From Sipunculus nudus (Eukaryota > Annelida > Sipuncula > Golfingiida > Sipunculidae), in contig CM049322.1 of assembly GCA_026874595.1 (NCBI GenBank), forward strand, positions 34,749,840-34,813,839: a DNA stretch of 64,000 bases. The letters run 5' to 3'. The position numbers were made by a program, and so were the translations under genes. How positions within the stretch are numbered: the first letter of the stretch is position 1; each line of letters begins with the position of its first letter. The notes beneath the pieces were generated by a model. That model had not been told where the DNA came from and made no database searches. It saw only the letters and a program-made list of their open reading frames with translations. Below, in pieces: positions 21,531 to 34,204 of this stretch.

Positions 21531-23630
21531 AGCACACAGGATTTCATGAACTAAATTGTTTCATTTTTGTTCCAACAAAACTGATTTAAGGATAGTCTCT
21601 TTAAGTGGTACTGTCTGTATTGTTATAGAGAACCCTTTCACTGGCGAAAGACTTAACCAGTTTAACAAGAAATTTTAACAGTGTCTATGGAAACATAGTA
21701 TCACCCTTCCGCAAAAGAACCCTTCTAAAAGAAACGAACCTGTTCCTTTTAGACACTGTTGGACGGTCGGGACTACTTGTCTTAAATGTCAAACTATAAA
21801 ATAAAATTATTACATTTCAAGGGAGTATATTCTGTTTATATTGTACATGCGTATGCTTACAAAATATTGCATCTTCCGTTAAGTCCTTAACACACAAAAA
21901 AACGCCCATGTCCATGTTATTTGCCTTGAAACAAATCTTATCCAATATATCTGAACCAACTAAATCTTTACCCACGTTGTTAGTGTATGTAGAAGCCGCG
22001 GTGCATTGTGGGGCTCTGATTGTGACGCCCATAAACCCTAAATAACAGAGTCGTAATTTAAGTCCAAGTCTGCGCAGTGTGACATATGGTATTTCTCTTA
22101 CTATGATACTGACCAGGACATGTTCAAATTATTCTCATCTTGTAGCATCTTCGTGAGTTTATCATGTATGCACATCTTTCTTATAAAAAAAACATGAATT
22201 CCTGCGCTTAACCATCACATTGCTGCCTTATTTGACAGAAATACGTAACTCTATAATGTATAAGTGAAGTGAAGGGCGTTATGTAGGATGTATTTTAGTT
22301 GTTTTAAGACACGTTACATGAACCTGAATGTTCTTGTGATATGGACTTAAAGAAACAACTAACATCTGGAAAGTGTTCACATTTTGTAATGAAATTTGAT
22401 TTTAGGAGTTGACCGTTGAGCGTCACTTGAGACATGTAGCCCAATCAATCCCTACAATTCCTAACTGGAGGATGTCTTTTCCTGTAAGATAAACTTTGGC
22501 GGAAGCCGTTCCAGACGTAGTCTTCTTCATCGTCTTTCAATAGACTTAGTCATATTTTTGCCATAAATTTGTATACATATTGGCACAAATAGTAAAATCA
22601 TATCAACAAGTTTTGTCAGTTTATAAAGCCAAAGTCATTTCCTTTGTGATTATGCAGCAGTCTTGGTTCTTGCCTTCTTCTACTTATTGTGTAAAAGCAT
22701 GTTATATCCTACACACTCTGGGTTTCTTGGAAAAAAATATACAAAAAAATGCAGCGCCTGTTAAATTAAAGGTAAAATGTTTAAATGGAAATTCAAACAA
22801 GAAATGATACGAAGGATGTACAAGACGACCGCAGGTGGTAGAATTAACGAGCTTGGTATTACGTTAGGTTTTACGTTATTTCTTAACTTTCTATTATAGA
22901 ATGTATTATTTTCTCAGTTAAATTTAAAAGTGGACTTCACGCTCATTAATATACACTGGGGTAGTTTGAAAGATACTCAACCTCGAGGAGAGCACTGTAT
23001 GAAAGACCTTAGGTAAATACTCTCAGATCTTCAATTATTCACTATCTGGTCTATGTCAATGACGGCAGTTTTCCTGGAAACTTATTGCGGACTCCATGTG
23101 TTGTGTGGTCAGGATGTAATATCAAACAAAAAGAAGCAAGATTTTTCTTCTGATGATTATAAGTTATTGACCGGAGGTAATGTTGTCACTCCTACTTGAT
23201 TTTAAAAAACAATAGGAAATGGTTCGGATATTAAACGCAATGCAGGGCGATTTGATGGTAAAAAATTGATGGAATGATGTATAATGGAAATTGTCCATAT
23301 TATTTTTTTATTGATACAGGTTTGCGCTCTCTGAATGTTATAGCCTTCATCAATTATTTAATAAATGTATGTAACAAATTAAGATAATTTTGTTTTATTA
23401 GATAAGTCAGTGAATTGAAATTTAATAGTAAGTTTAATATTTTGAGGCAAACACAAATCTTAGGGAAAAAAACACGGCCGCATTTATACCCGTTTATAGA
23501 GTAAACATCTGGAGCACGACTTCGGGAGCACGAAACATCGCCTGGAAATGATCATTAAAATGATTTATTTAAATTAATATCTTGCAGGACATATTGTGTA
23601 TTGAATTATTACTGGCTGGTCGCCTCGAAT
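21531..23630. other. Unassigned sequence
   Basis: 2.1 kb without a supportable gene, RNA or repeat. Open frames at 21817-22032 (minus) and 22580-22807 (plus) show nothing recognisable. Confidence 0.5.
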
Positions 23631-23631
23631 A

Positions 23632-23641
23632 CACACACACT

Positions 23642-23678
<37 letters not shown>
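23632..23678. repeat. (AC)n/(AT)n compound microsatellite
   Basis: A short ACACAC stretch runs directly into an AT tract of about 35 bases. Confidence 0.9.
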
Positions 23679-23682
<4 letters not shown>

Positions 23683-24359
23683 GATTAGGTATTTGAGGTT
23701 AAAGATGTTATTCAATAATGTCTTTAGATTTAACCAGATCATTCCGTTATTTCGTTTGTTTTATTGTGTGTGTAGAGTACATCGGCGTAGGTATGTACAT
23801 CTGCGTCTATGTGTATGTGGGTGTGTTAATGCGTGTGGTGTGAACAAGTTGTTTATTTAATACTTTGTATCATACGTAGAAAAGACACACGCACGCATGG
23901 ACATGCTCCTAGATGGAAAAACGTAGGTCAGACTCCTGTTCAATAATGATAAATCGACATTTGCGTGTCTCGGTGATGAGAAGTAAGAAAAATAACTCCT
24001 CGAAGTTGAGCTTTATTTAGCGTGTTGTTTTCTTGACGAGCTGGCCAGAACATCTGCTGGATTTAATTTAAACTGACGCTACACGGAGATGGGTGTGGCC
24101 CTGCTACCTTAGCTTTGAACATCGAAACTAAACGTTGGCATTTGCAAGCCATAACCCAGCCTTCATGTCTATTTGAAAGAACCAAATCAAATATGCAAAA
24201 GCTGTAATGGATCCGGAAAGCTGTTTATTGTATGAACATATATCTCGACTTTATAATGAAAAACTGACTTCTGGCGGCAGTTCTCATTTCCAGTTTACCT
24301 CGAAGGATTCACTAACTTTGCACAGGGGAATGGCGGCAACCCAAGACAATGACAGAAAT

Positions 24360-24780
24360 TTATAAATATGAATTGACAACCTGTGTATGTCTGTGACCTA
24401 GATGTTTTCGGGGGGAAAAGTCATAAATAATTAGTTCTAGGCCATATGAATAATCTATATTAACATAGAAGCCCTCCAAAGACTACATTTCATCTATTGT
24501 CATTCAATCACCATTTATGCTGAACCTCATTAATAAACAAAGTAAACAACCCTATTCCATGCCTTTATAATTCCCTAGGCCCTAACTGTTAATATAAGAA
24601 AAATACAGAATCATGTTACCAGCTCGCGGGAGTTGATCGTTTAGCGCAAAGACTATTTAAATCGCATCTAGTGTTCGATGACCTAAATCATTAAAAATCA
24701 GTGAAACAAAAAGAAAATAATGGCCGCATTACCTAGGATTCCTGTCGTTATACTGCTGTGTCTCACGACATCAAAGGCCA
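24360..24780. promoter_or_regulatory. Candidate cis-regulatory block
   Basis: Repeat-free sequence with a dense set of homeodomain, forkhead and Sox cores: AATAATTAG near 24427, CTATTGTCATTCAATC near 24496, and ATTAATAAACAAAGTAAACA near 24529. The motif density is higher than in the flanks by eye. This is an inference without conservation data. Confidence 0.22.
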
Positions 24781-25265
24781 CTTGCTTGCTGAGAGGATTC
24801 CTAACAAATGTCTCACAAAACATTTTACTCCTTCAGACAGTTGTTAATATCCCATAATCACGCAGTGACTTCCGGTACCGTAAACACATGAACAATCACC
24901 CGGCTTGCGACTTGTTAGCGAAAAGGATGTAACAATAACCGGACCAGCCTGTTTATCTGCTGCTGAACAAATAAAACCTGTTTTAAAATTAAACCAGTCC
25001 TCCATCGGACCCAGTTTAAGGAATTAGTGTGAAGCCATCTACGGTGCAAAGACAAACTAAGTCTACAGTGCTTCACTTATGATAAATTATTAATGATAAT
25101 AATGTCTCTCTTATTTTCTGGACATTGTACTGTGTTTCAGCTAACAAAAACGTGGTATGGTTATATGCCAAATCATGATGATACATTCTAGTGGTGAAAG
25201 TGTACCATTGTTGACAGAATTATAAATAGCAATGGATATTATTCAATATTACATATATGATAACT
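24781..25265. other. Unassigned sequence
   Basis: No gene or repeat noted. Confidence 0.45.
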
Positions 25266-25275
25266 ACACATATAT

Positions 25276-25295
25276 CAGAGAGAGAGAGAGAAAAA

Positions 25296-25354
<59 letters not shown>
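25276..25354. repeat. (GA)n then (AT)n microsatellite
   Basis: A GA tract of about 16 bases is followed by an A run and an (AT)n tract of about 55 bases. Confidence 0.92.
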
Positions 25355-25357
<3 letters not shown>

Positions 25358-25924
25358 TATTAATGAGACATACGCATCAACTAAACTACATCCCTGACAT
25401 TAGAAAATAAAAACTGATGTGATATAAATAAAGATAACATGCTTGAATAATCCTTTTTGTTTTCTTCCATACAGCCTTAAATTGATTTACTGCCGGGGCG
25501 TCACGACATGACCTTGTAGGTTAGACAAGTGTCGGCCATAAAGAACGGACAGTGCTCTCTTAAACAAGAAAAACCCACAAATCGTGACCCAAAGACCACC
25601 TAGGACTCGTTTGTTAAGGATTATATATTGGTGGAGTAGTTCTTATAACAGAAGATGGGCAGCCGATAAAACAACTGGAAAGCTAGACGGTTTGGCATTT
25701 CTCCGCAAACACTATTCGTGTTCTCCCTGCCTGAAGACACACCTTCCATACTAGTAAAAATTAGTTGTGGGTCAGTTAATAGATTAAATCGATGATTGTA
25801 CGGTTTCTTTCACAATATATAATACAAAGTATTATACATGCACATCCACAGAGATCATATCATAAAAAATATTCTAATATTGTCAGCGATATAAGGTAGA
25901 CGGGGCATAAAGTGGAGAAAATAA

Positions 25925-26125
25925 TTTGAACTTAACCGCGTGCAGCGAAAAAAAAGTCCTAAACCTGGCCGTTGCCTTGACCTTCAAGCGTGACGGAATT
26001 TACTCGTTTGAACTATAATATCATTTGAACTAAAACTCGTGCAGCGGAAAAAAAAATGAAATAAACATGGCCGTTGCCTTGACCTTCCAGCTTGACGGAA
26101 TTTACTCGGTCAATATATTAGGTAT
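25925..26125. repeat. Two-copy tandem repeat, period ~99 bp
   Basis: Blocks starting GTGCAGCG at about 25940 and 26039 share GGCCGTTGCCTTGACCTTC and TGACGGAATTTACTCG with few differences. Copy number is two. No coding frame spans it. Confidence 0.85.
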
Positions 26126-27439
26126 ATTAAGATATAATTCTGTTTCAAGGTAGAATAGTAACTACATTTAATAATCGATTAATAATCGATCATTGCTCCT
26201 CCATTTTCTTTCGATCATAGAACATGACTTTACAACCAATGCCTTCCACCTGGTCCGGTGGTAGTTCATAGATAGTAGACAGATGTACAGCAGAATAAAT
26301 AAATACTAGTGCGCATCATCATCATCCGGGTCATGTTAAACTTTGATTTACCGACGCAATGCTTAAGCTAACAATACGATTACCAATGGCTCTGACAAAA
26401 TATTTTGTCAATATGAGTACTAACATCTTGAGCCAGTACACTGAACAGAATAATTTAACCTTTCTTGCAAGGGAATCAATACGATAACGATATTTAGAAA
26501 ATTTGGGGTATTAATATGCAGTAGAAACGTCTAGTCTTATCACTAGCTTTATTGATACACTGCAACGTTTTTAATTATCGCCCAAGGGGGTTTCACAAAC
26601 CTGCTAGCGCTTTTCACCATCCCTTCGTGCGAAACCACACTTTTTCAACAATCAGTCATTGAATATATGACGATTTTTTATGTTAACATTTATCAATATA
26701 GCCAAACTTACCTTCCCATACAGTTATTGGTACAGCCACCGCTGTCAGTTGGACGTATAGCATCAATACCTGAGAGTCAGAAAATCTACTTATAAGTAAC
26801 GCAGGTACACATTATGTACCGTCATCTTTCATATGATATGATATGATGAATATGTCTGCATGGTAAGTGCATGAAATTTTAGTAGGCAGCTCTGGCCGAA
26901 GGGTTCCCGCGAAAGGTAATGCTATTATTTACTGTGACACCTGACGTATTTCTGTTTCAATATAGAACTTTTTTTCTGTATCCTTCGGGGGTTGGCCCTT
27001 GGCGACCTCTGTCTGGCGGCTTTGTAAATAATGCGTGTATTAAATAATGTAACATCTTGTATCCCTTTCTAATCGCTCACTCACGTACCACTCATCTTCC
27101 AGTATAAATAAGCCGATTAAAACCTAGTGATTTCTAATGGCACCTAAGGCAATTTAATTGACTGAAATGGACTCATTAACACATTGTTTTGATTACATCG
27201 TATGTGAACCTATGTGCAATGGCAAAGTAATTGGGGTTTGAAACCCCCCCCCCCCCCCCTTTCTCCAAGAAAAAAACTTATTATAGGTTTTCTTTAAACC
27301 GGTTATAGGCTAAACCGTCCCTGTCGGAAGCCGTGGGACTCTTAAAAGGCATTGGGTCCATGGTGTAACAGTTAAACCTTTCCTTCCACTCTCGAAATCA
27401 TGGATTTTTCCCTGTTATCGAAAATTAGCCTTGACAACC
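26126..27439. other. Unassigned sequence
   Basis: No gene is seen. A C homopolymer of about 15 bases lies at 27245-27259. Confidence 0.5.
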
Positions 27440-28000
27440 CGACTCAATAGGCAAACGGATAATGGGGCTGGTAAGCCTACTCGAGTCGTGATACAAGTAA
27501 TATCGAGGAATGTATCGCAGTGGTCTTGCATCATATTGCATTCGTATTGTGATAAACGGCCCATAATCTCAATATTATGCGAAGAGTAATGAATTAACAT
27601 AACAGTATACTTGTGAGCCCATAACCCAAACTGAAACACCGTCTCCATGGACGCGGGTCATTTCCTGTATCGCCTGCATGCTGCTTGCGTCCTGTAACCA
27701 GTGGGAGACATGCTTGTGTTAATGCGGTTATAAATTCAACAAATATGCCGAGTGGTTTACCGATGTGCTGGGTTAAAACGGAACTTTCCTCGCTCATGTT
27801 TGGTATTATTAGAAAGCACATTAAAATGCTAACGATTGGCCTGGTTTATTTTATTGAAAGTGCACCTTCATGCCATGAAGCGTTGTCAGAAATGACGAAA
27901 ATATTTGCATCTTAATAGGCCTTATAATGCGTTCCTCAGACTTAGATGTTAAAACACTCTGGCGCCAGTAATCTGGTGGTAATGCCAGAGGGTCGATATG
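27440..28000 (+). mobile_element. Dispersed repeat family R2, copy 2
   Basis: Matches the 56978-57450 copy closely in places. Shared blocks are GGTAAGCCTA, GTCGTGATACAAG, GGGTCATTTCCTGTATC, AATTCAACAAA and GAAAATATTTGCATC. It also matches 11458-12020 at the same anchors. Frames at 27415-27648, 27594-27821 (minus) and 27685-27915 (plus) lie within this repeat and are not called. Confidence 0.75.
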
Positions 28001-28029
28001 ACGCTAATCGCAAAGGCAACCAGGGTCAA

Positions 28030-28225
28030 CATGACGTCACAAGACGGCACCATGCCAAAGATAAGAAAGCAAAGAAAGTGGTACAGAGCCGCAGTTATGG
28101 AAGTAACACGTCATTTTGGAAGTAGCGCGTCAATTATGGAAATAGCACGTGCACGCATTCACAACCTCGCTCGGAACACCTCGGCCGATTCCGCTCACTT
28201 CTCGTGTTGGAAGTATATAGGTAAG
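28030..28225 (+). promoter_or_regulatory. Promoter-like block: CRE, triple GGAAGTA/ACGTCA repeat, 5' splice-like site
   Basis: TGACGTCA lies at 28032-28039. About 28097-28155 holds three imperfect 20-21-bp units of the form GGAAGTARCRCGTCA, each combining an ETS-like GGAAGT with a CRE-like CGTCA. The last unit ends in CACGTGC. After a CG-rich interval, a match to a 5' splice site (TATAG then GTAAGC) occurs near 28217-28226. ETS plus CRE sites next to a donor site resemble a metazoan promoter with a non-coding first exon. No downstream exon was identified, so this is tentative. The 100-codon frame here is not credible. Confidence 0.25.
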
Positions 28226-29790
28226 CGCCATGAAAAGTTTTCATGCATGGTCAGCATTATAAAATTGATGTTTGTTGATGTATATCTTATACTTTATTGA
28301 ACTTAAACGTATTTCTAATAATGAACTGTGGGGACAAACTCCATTGCGATGCTCATATAGAGTGGGCGATATATAAGGCACTTTGGGCGCAACTTTGAAA
28401 TTATATCTACACTCGGAACCTTATGATATTGGAGGTTCAGAAACCTATCGGGCCCATTTATACCATAATTGAAAACTTTGAAAACTGAACTATTTCTATG
28501 ATCAGTTCGTTGAATATCACCCCGGAGGATTTAAGGCAAACAAACCGTAAACAGGTTTTGTGGTTATATTGGACCACCGATAAATCCGATGCCTAATCCT
28601 TCGACAGAGGTGTTCTGAAATTGAAAGAACATTTCCTATGGGCATCGGAAGAACAACCCAAAGAGAACGTCACTGTTAAGACACCGAAGTGTCTTTATCC
28701 TAAAAGTTCTCGTTTTCGTATTGATATGTAATAGACTGGCGTGGTCGATACAGTGGATTAGACTTCCACCTGGCGGCAAATCATACGACTAATTTATGGC
28801 TCTCTGACCGACTCATTCTATCGACTGGTAAAGTCCTGTGGTTGTTTACGAATAAAATAACGACACACATCACCGCCTTTCTGAAATAAGGTTAATAAGT
28901 TATTGGAATTTTTCCCGAGAAATGTACTTCAAACTAACGTGGTTCATTCAGTCCTGGTCTATTGTGCGCTGTCAGCTCGTTATTAATATCCAAATTCAAT
29001 CGTTCTTAATATTTTAGGCTCTCACATATGTTGACAACGATGGCTATTCAGTGAGAGTTTTACTAATATAACCATCGCAGTTATACGTCTATCGGTACAT
29101 GGAATCACGTTTTATTTCGCGCACTTTAGTATCAAATATAAATGCTAAAGCCCTGGCAGGGCTAGATATTTAATTTTAAATGTGTACCTAATGACTCAAA
29201 AATGTGTATTAGCCGTGCACCGCCGGCTTTGGCCAAAGAACATGTATTCATGGGTGCAATCCCCTGGAACCAATTATCCTGACAAAGGATGCTGTATGTA
29301 TGTAATAACGTCCGAGATCGAATTACTGATGTCTCGGCAGATAAAACATAGGACACAAGAAAATTTCTCGGAAAAAGAGAACAAAAATACATTAAATGAG
29401 TTGATTATATGAGGCCGGCAACTAGATCAAGGCTTTGTAAATCGGTATTCCGGATAAACAGCTCAGACTGATGACCGATTCCTCTTATTATACTCCTTTG
29501 ATTTTTGTGGAAATTTATAGAAATTCAACCTTTTGGTTACACTGCCATTCTACTACCTTCTTCAATTTTACTGTGTTGTCACAGGTAAATTGAGTAACTC
29601 CCTGTTATCATTGTACATGTTATCAGCACAACCACATGGATTAGTTTGTTGAATCCTATGAAGAAAGCAGAACACGAACGGCTCAGTTAAAGTCGACTGA
29701 CTACCTTCCTCTGTTTATATCATTAACGTCACCAGTTCTTCAGCCGATTTTGGTCAGAATCCTGTGGCTTTGCCAATATTGTCACTGACA
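28226..29790. other. Unassigned sequence
   Basis: No gene or clear repeat. Overlapping 76-codon frames on both strands at 29162-29412 have no supporting motifs. Confidence 0.5.
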
Positions 29791-29799
29791 TTTCATATT

Positions 29800-30240
29800 A
29801 TTGAAGCGGGTGCAATTTAAGCCGATTATGTCGTGCGAGTAAAGGGATTTTGGCCCGTCTAATATTCCGACAAGATTTTTAACCTGTCGAAGGTCATAGC
29901 GGGGTCGGGCAAATGTTCGCCATGTCACCGAGTTTTCGACAAAATAGCAGGACTAAATCGGCGTCTGCATAGTAGGAACACCGAAAGACATATATTGGAT
30001 ATATCTGTAATTTTGCTGCCGCCTCTCAGATGTTCGCGCCACCGGACCATCATGATATCTCCCTATCGGCCGCCGCCATGTCTTGATCACCATGTTCTGA
30101 TATCGATAAACGCCGCACGACACGAATCATGTAGAAATGCGACCGACTTTCAGCCGAATAACGAAACGATATAAGTCGTACGTAAATCGGAATAAAATTG
30201 CACTCAGCGTGCCTCACCTGGGCCGATTCTCTCTGGTTCA
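29800..30240. promoter_or_regulatory. CpG-rich patch
   Basis: CpG dinucleotides are frequent here (GTCGTGCGAG, ATCGGCCGCCGCC, CGCCGCACGACACG, AAGTCGTACGTAAATCG), while most of the window has few. Motifs of the type GCCGAT and CGACA recur. It could be an unmethylated regulatory element or a young GC-rich repeat. I see no exon frame through it. Confidence 0.3.
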
Positions 30241-30616
30241 GAGTGTCTCAAGACGATCGTTTCTTTGACGAGTGTCTTTAAGAAAGAAATATCAGATACC
30301 ACTCTGTCTAAATGGAGAGTTCCTGTTTCATGAGTCTTCCAATTACGGCAAGGGTTTCTTGCGATTCTTAAACTTTGTTCAATTTCCGGACACCATTTTC
30401 ATTTAAATTGAGACCAAAAACCCAAACTTCATTATTCTAAATTTTACCGAACTTTAACAATAAAATATTAAAGACTTTCTTTTAAGAGTGAATTTATTTA
30501 TTTTTAACTAACTGACTGGGAAAAAAATCTAGGTTCATGCAACTTTTGGCTAGGGGTTTAAGAATAAAACTCAGGATGATAAGATTAAATATATTTCTAT
30601 ATAAAATCTAAGTCTG

Positions 30617-30895
30617 TTCCTTTAAGTTGAACTTCATATTTATGAAATAAAGAACACAGTGTGAAAAGGATAATTAACTTGCTACTTGTAGGTGAGGTGG
30701 TGGCTTTAGGCTTCAATGTGTCTTATTCAAACAGAACATGACATGTGAAATATATATCCTTTAAGCTGAACTTCATATTTATGAAACAAAGAACACAGTG
30801 AGAAAAGGTTAATTAACTTGTTACTTTTAGATGAGGTGGTGGCTTTAGGCTTCAATGTGACTGTATTTTTCAGACAGAACATGATATGTGAAATA
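30617..30895. repeat. Two-copy tandem repeat, period ~139 bp
   Basis: TGAACTTCATATTTATGAAA, AAGAACACAGTG and GAGGTGGTGGCTTTAGGCTT (followed by CAATGTG) each occur twice, about 139 bases apart. Several substitutions separate the copies. The 131-codon minus frame (30727-31122) ends within copy 2 and has no recognised domain. Confidence 0.88.
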
Positions 30896-33037
30896 TAGCC
30901 ATATTCGAGAAGGAAAAGAAAACCTATTTTAGCCCTGTGGTTCAAATTACGATTTAGAAGCAAAACCTTCACGATTTCGATACAGTATAGATGAGCACAA
31001 GACTCATATTTCACTTGAGATGTCCATAAACGCATGAATATGCAAATTACTATTCTTAACAACCAGGCCCGCGGGCCTATTACGTCATAAGAGGACGACG
31101 GGTGGTCGTCGCTTGATTCCATTATTTTTACATTAATTTCTGGTATTCTACATTTGCATGATATTAAATTTCGACAGGATTTCTAGAAATTGACTATGTA
31201 TGATTAATGCATCGTTAACAGACAGCAGTCCGGCATAAAACAGTCGCATATTACCTAAAATATTCAAGGCAGTCATGTAATTTAAATTAGTACGAGACAG
31301 TGATTGATAAAGGTTTCGGGTCGAAAACTAATACCTAATGTTTTTTTCCAACTTATGTTACTTGCTAAAGATTTAATTGAGAACGTGTACAGTAATCAGA
31401 CATTAAATTAATATTAATTATGATACAAATTACCAAACTTCCTCCGAGGACATTGAGGGCGTAATTTGAAGTCAGCAAAGCTGTTTTATGTAGATTGCGA
31501 GTCGTTCAAGAAAATTTAACCAGCCGATGTCAGAAAATCTTTTTCGATGCTATATTTTTGGCAACATTCGATTCACAAGCGGGAAAATCTAAAATTAAGA
31601 AAGTTAAACCATATTCACAACAGTTGAAATGCCTCAACCAAGCAAGCATTTGAGTTATAAAATTCGCACTTGACCAAAACGATATATCCGATATTATTAA
31701 GTAATATAAGGAGTCATAAAAGAACAGCAGTAAAAATATATGTAATGTGAAATAAAATATATCTATGATATTCTTTGTTTCGTTCAAAATGATGGCTCAC
31801 CCAAAAAATCCTAAATGGATTCCACTTTTGGCTAATCAACTTAAACAGGTCAAGGATCACGTGATAGTGCATACCTATGTCATAAGGAGTTTTGTTTTGT
31901 AGTTTATGAAAAATTATTTCCATTATAACCAAAATTATTGAACATTTGTTTTCACGCACTCTCCTTCTGGACTAAGTATGTATTTATTAGCAACGTCCCG
32001 TTTGACGATAAAATATATTCATATTGTTAATACTTATCTTGTTTCTCCAATTCGACAAAGCAAACTTTAGTAAATAACAACATATCGCGTAATGTTTCAT
32101 TAAAATATATCGATTCATATATGTAGATTGATTTAACTACCGTCGGATTGAAATATAAATAAGTCCTTTTGTTATCCGTGGCCCAAACTTTAAACTAAAT
32201 AAGGAAAATTATTAAGGCATAAGAAGACCTGACAAAAATTCACTGATTACAACAGCAAATCAGTATTTTACGTAATGGCGTGGCGCACACGGAGACTGTA
32301 AACATGTACTTACAAATAAATAAAACAATTAAAAGCGGATCAACAGAGAAACCAAACAGAATGCAACAAAATTTCAAATTTACGGGAAAATAAAGATCAG
32401 TCCCGCCGCCAATGTCCGGTCTGTCTGCCGAATGCCATTTTCAGAGAAAGTTTCGTAGAAATGATTACCCTTTGATCGGGATAATATAGCCGACGTCACG
32501 GAAACGAGAGATATATGACAAGTCGGTCTCGTTCAACCTACAATATCCGTTTTACATCTCCTTCCGCTTCAGCCTGAAGCTTATTTTTGGTTCTGGTTGG
32601 TTCCTATATCTGCGAATGTATCAACAAAAAAGCTCTGTACATGTACAGAAATCCGGATCAAGGGTCACGTGATTTGCACCTGGGGTGAAAATTTCAAACA
32701 AAGTGACATCAAATTGCCTGCGAGGACTACATGAGAAAGGTCCGAAATCAAAACTGGCGGCGGGGCACTGTCTGGGCAATTTTGAGAACAAATAGGTCAC
32801 GGGTTTAAAGAACAATTTAACAAATATAAAAAACAGCTATGCATTCGGGAGATTATTGAGACATTGGGGACAGAACTAAAGAAAAACATCGTCATGTGGT
32901 TATGCATGCTCACTAAGCGCGTATTCTCCTTTTATTTCTCTCTGCGTAAACTCTTGGCAAAAAAAACTTTTCCTGCAAACGACATATTACGGAACCCCTG
33001 TAGCGATATGGGTGCTTTATTTTGGGGGGGGGGGGGG
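30896..33037. other. Unassigned sequence
   Basis: No supportable gene in 2.1 kb. A perfect 14-bp palindrome CTGTACATGTACAG lies at 32635-32648. Minus frames at 31530-31787 and 31714-31959 are AT-driven. A G homopolymer immediately precedes 33038. Confidence 0.5.
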
Positions 33038-33368
33038 TAAATATCGCGTTCCCTTACTAATTACAGTTCTCGCTGTTGTCTCGCGAACGTTTGGGCACCC
33101 CTTCACGATCTTATCCCGTTTCCTCACGACCATTTCGCGTACCGTCGCGATCTTTTGGCGTTCTCTGGCGATCTTTTCGCGTTCCCTCGCGATCTTATCG
33201 CGTTTTCTCGCGTTATTCATAATCACCATCTGACTGAGGTGGGGAATCTATTCCCTCGCGTTCTTTTGCGTTCCCTCCCTGAACTTATAGACATACTACT
33301 TCAACGAGAAGGTGAGATATGTAGATCGCGAGGGAACCCGAAATGATCGCGAGGGAACGCAATATTTA
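33038..33368. mobile_element. Inverted-repeat element with CGCGATCTTTT subrepeats
   Basis: The first 17 bases TAAATATCGCGTTCCCT match the reverse complement of the last 17 (TAAATATTGCGTTCCCT) at 16 positions. Inside the left arm, a 20-21-bp unit built from TCGCGATCTTTTCGCGTTCC repeats about four times (33115-33215). The right arm carries its complement (GATCGCGAGGGAAC twice, near 33325-33358). This is a non-autonomous DNA element with subterminal tandem repeats, with no transposase. Overlapping frames on both strands are repeat translations. Confidence 0.75.
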
Positions 33369-34204
33369 CAAAAATTAATTAAGCACGCATGTTCCTTCAG
33401 GAGGGGGGGCTCAAGTAACATATTGAATTCGTGGTGTATAAACTTTTGTTCGCAAATCTTTAATTACGACACACACACGCATAATATATACATATAAATG
33501 GATATGGGAAGAAGTAAGCTAGGGCTAAAAGTTTGAAATGAGCCTTTTGTGAAAGCTAATGCACAAATATGGACTTTACAGGGGCCATGCAGCGTTGTTC
33601 ATATCAAAAGCACGCAGGCCCACTATTTAACTTGCGCTTGTAGGACAGCGACAATTGCTTCCAAACAGCAATGTAAAAATTTACGGAAACCATAGCTATG
33701 AATTATATACAAGCTGGGAAGCGCAAACATCTTCTCTGCCAATAAATGTGTAATTTTCGCATGGCTGATGGCTGTTGGGTGGCCTTCGCCTAAAGCAATC
33801 TCCCGGCATGTGAGCTCGTTTAGTTAACATCAGTTTTGCCTATCATGCTTTAATCTTGGTTAGTAAGTTATTTTCAACTAAATAAATTTGATTATATGTT
33901 ATTGATCATTAAGGTAACACTCAGATTTCTGTTAACACAATTAAATTTTGGAAGTTATCTGGATCACCATTATACATATTGTTTTAAAAAAATTACCATG
34001 GCATAATTTTACTCGCCGCAGGCCAGATAATTCAGTGGTATCAATGGCCTCTAGAAGGCTTGCAGAGATTGTGGTCACGTACGACCTTCTGGTCTCTCTT
34101 TGCCAAAATATAGGTGCATCTGCATGTAACACAAACGCTGAACTCCCAAGCTGAACTGATGTTGTACAACTGGTTTTGCTAACAAATGTCAGTATATTGT
34201 GTCA
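33369..34204. other. Unassigned sequence
   Basis: No gene or repeat noted. Overlapping frames near 33941-34154 on both strands are not supported. Confidence 0.45.

Noticed and set aside
30727-31122. 131-codon minus-strand frame
   Set aside because: Its C-terminal part lies in a two-copy non-coding tandem repeat and it shows no known family features.
33012-33346. Repetitive frames rich in Arg, Phe and Ser on both strands
   Set aside because: They translate the CGCGATCTTTT subrepeats of an inverted-repeat element.
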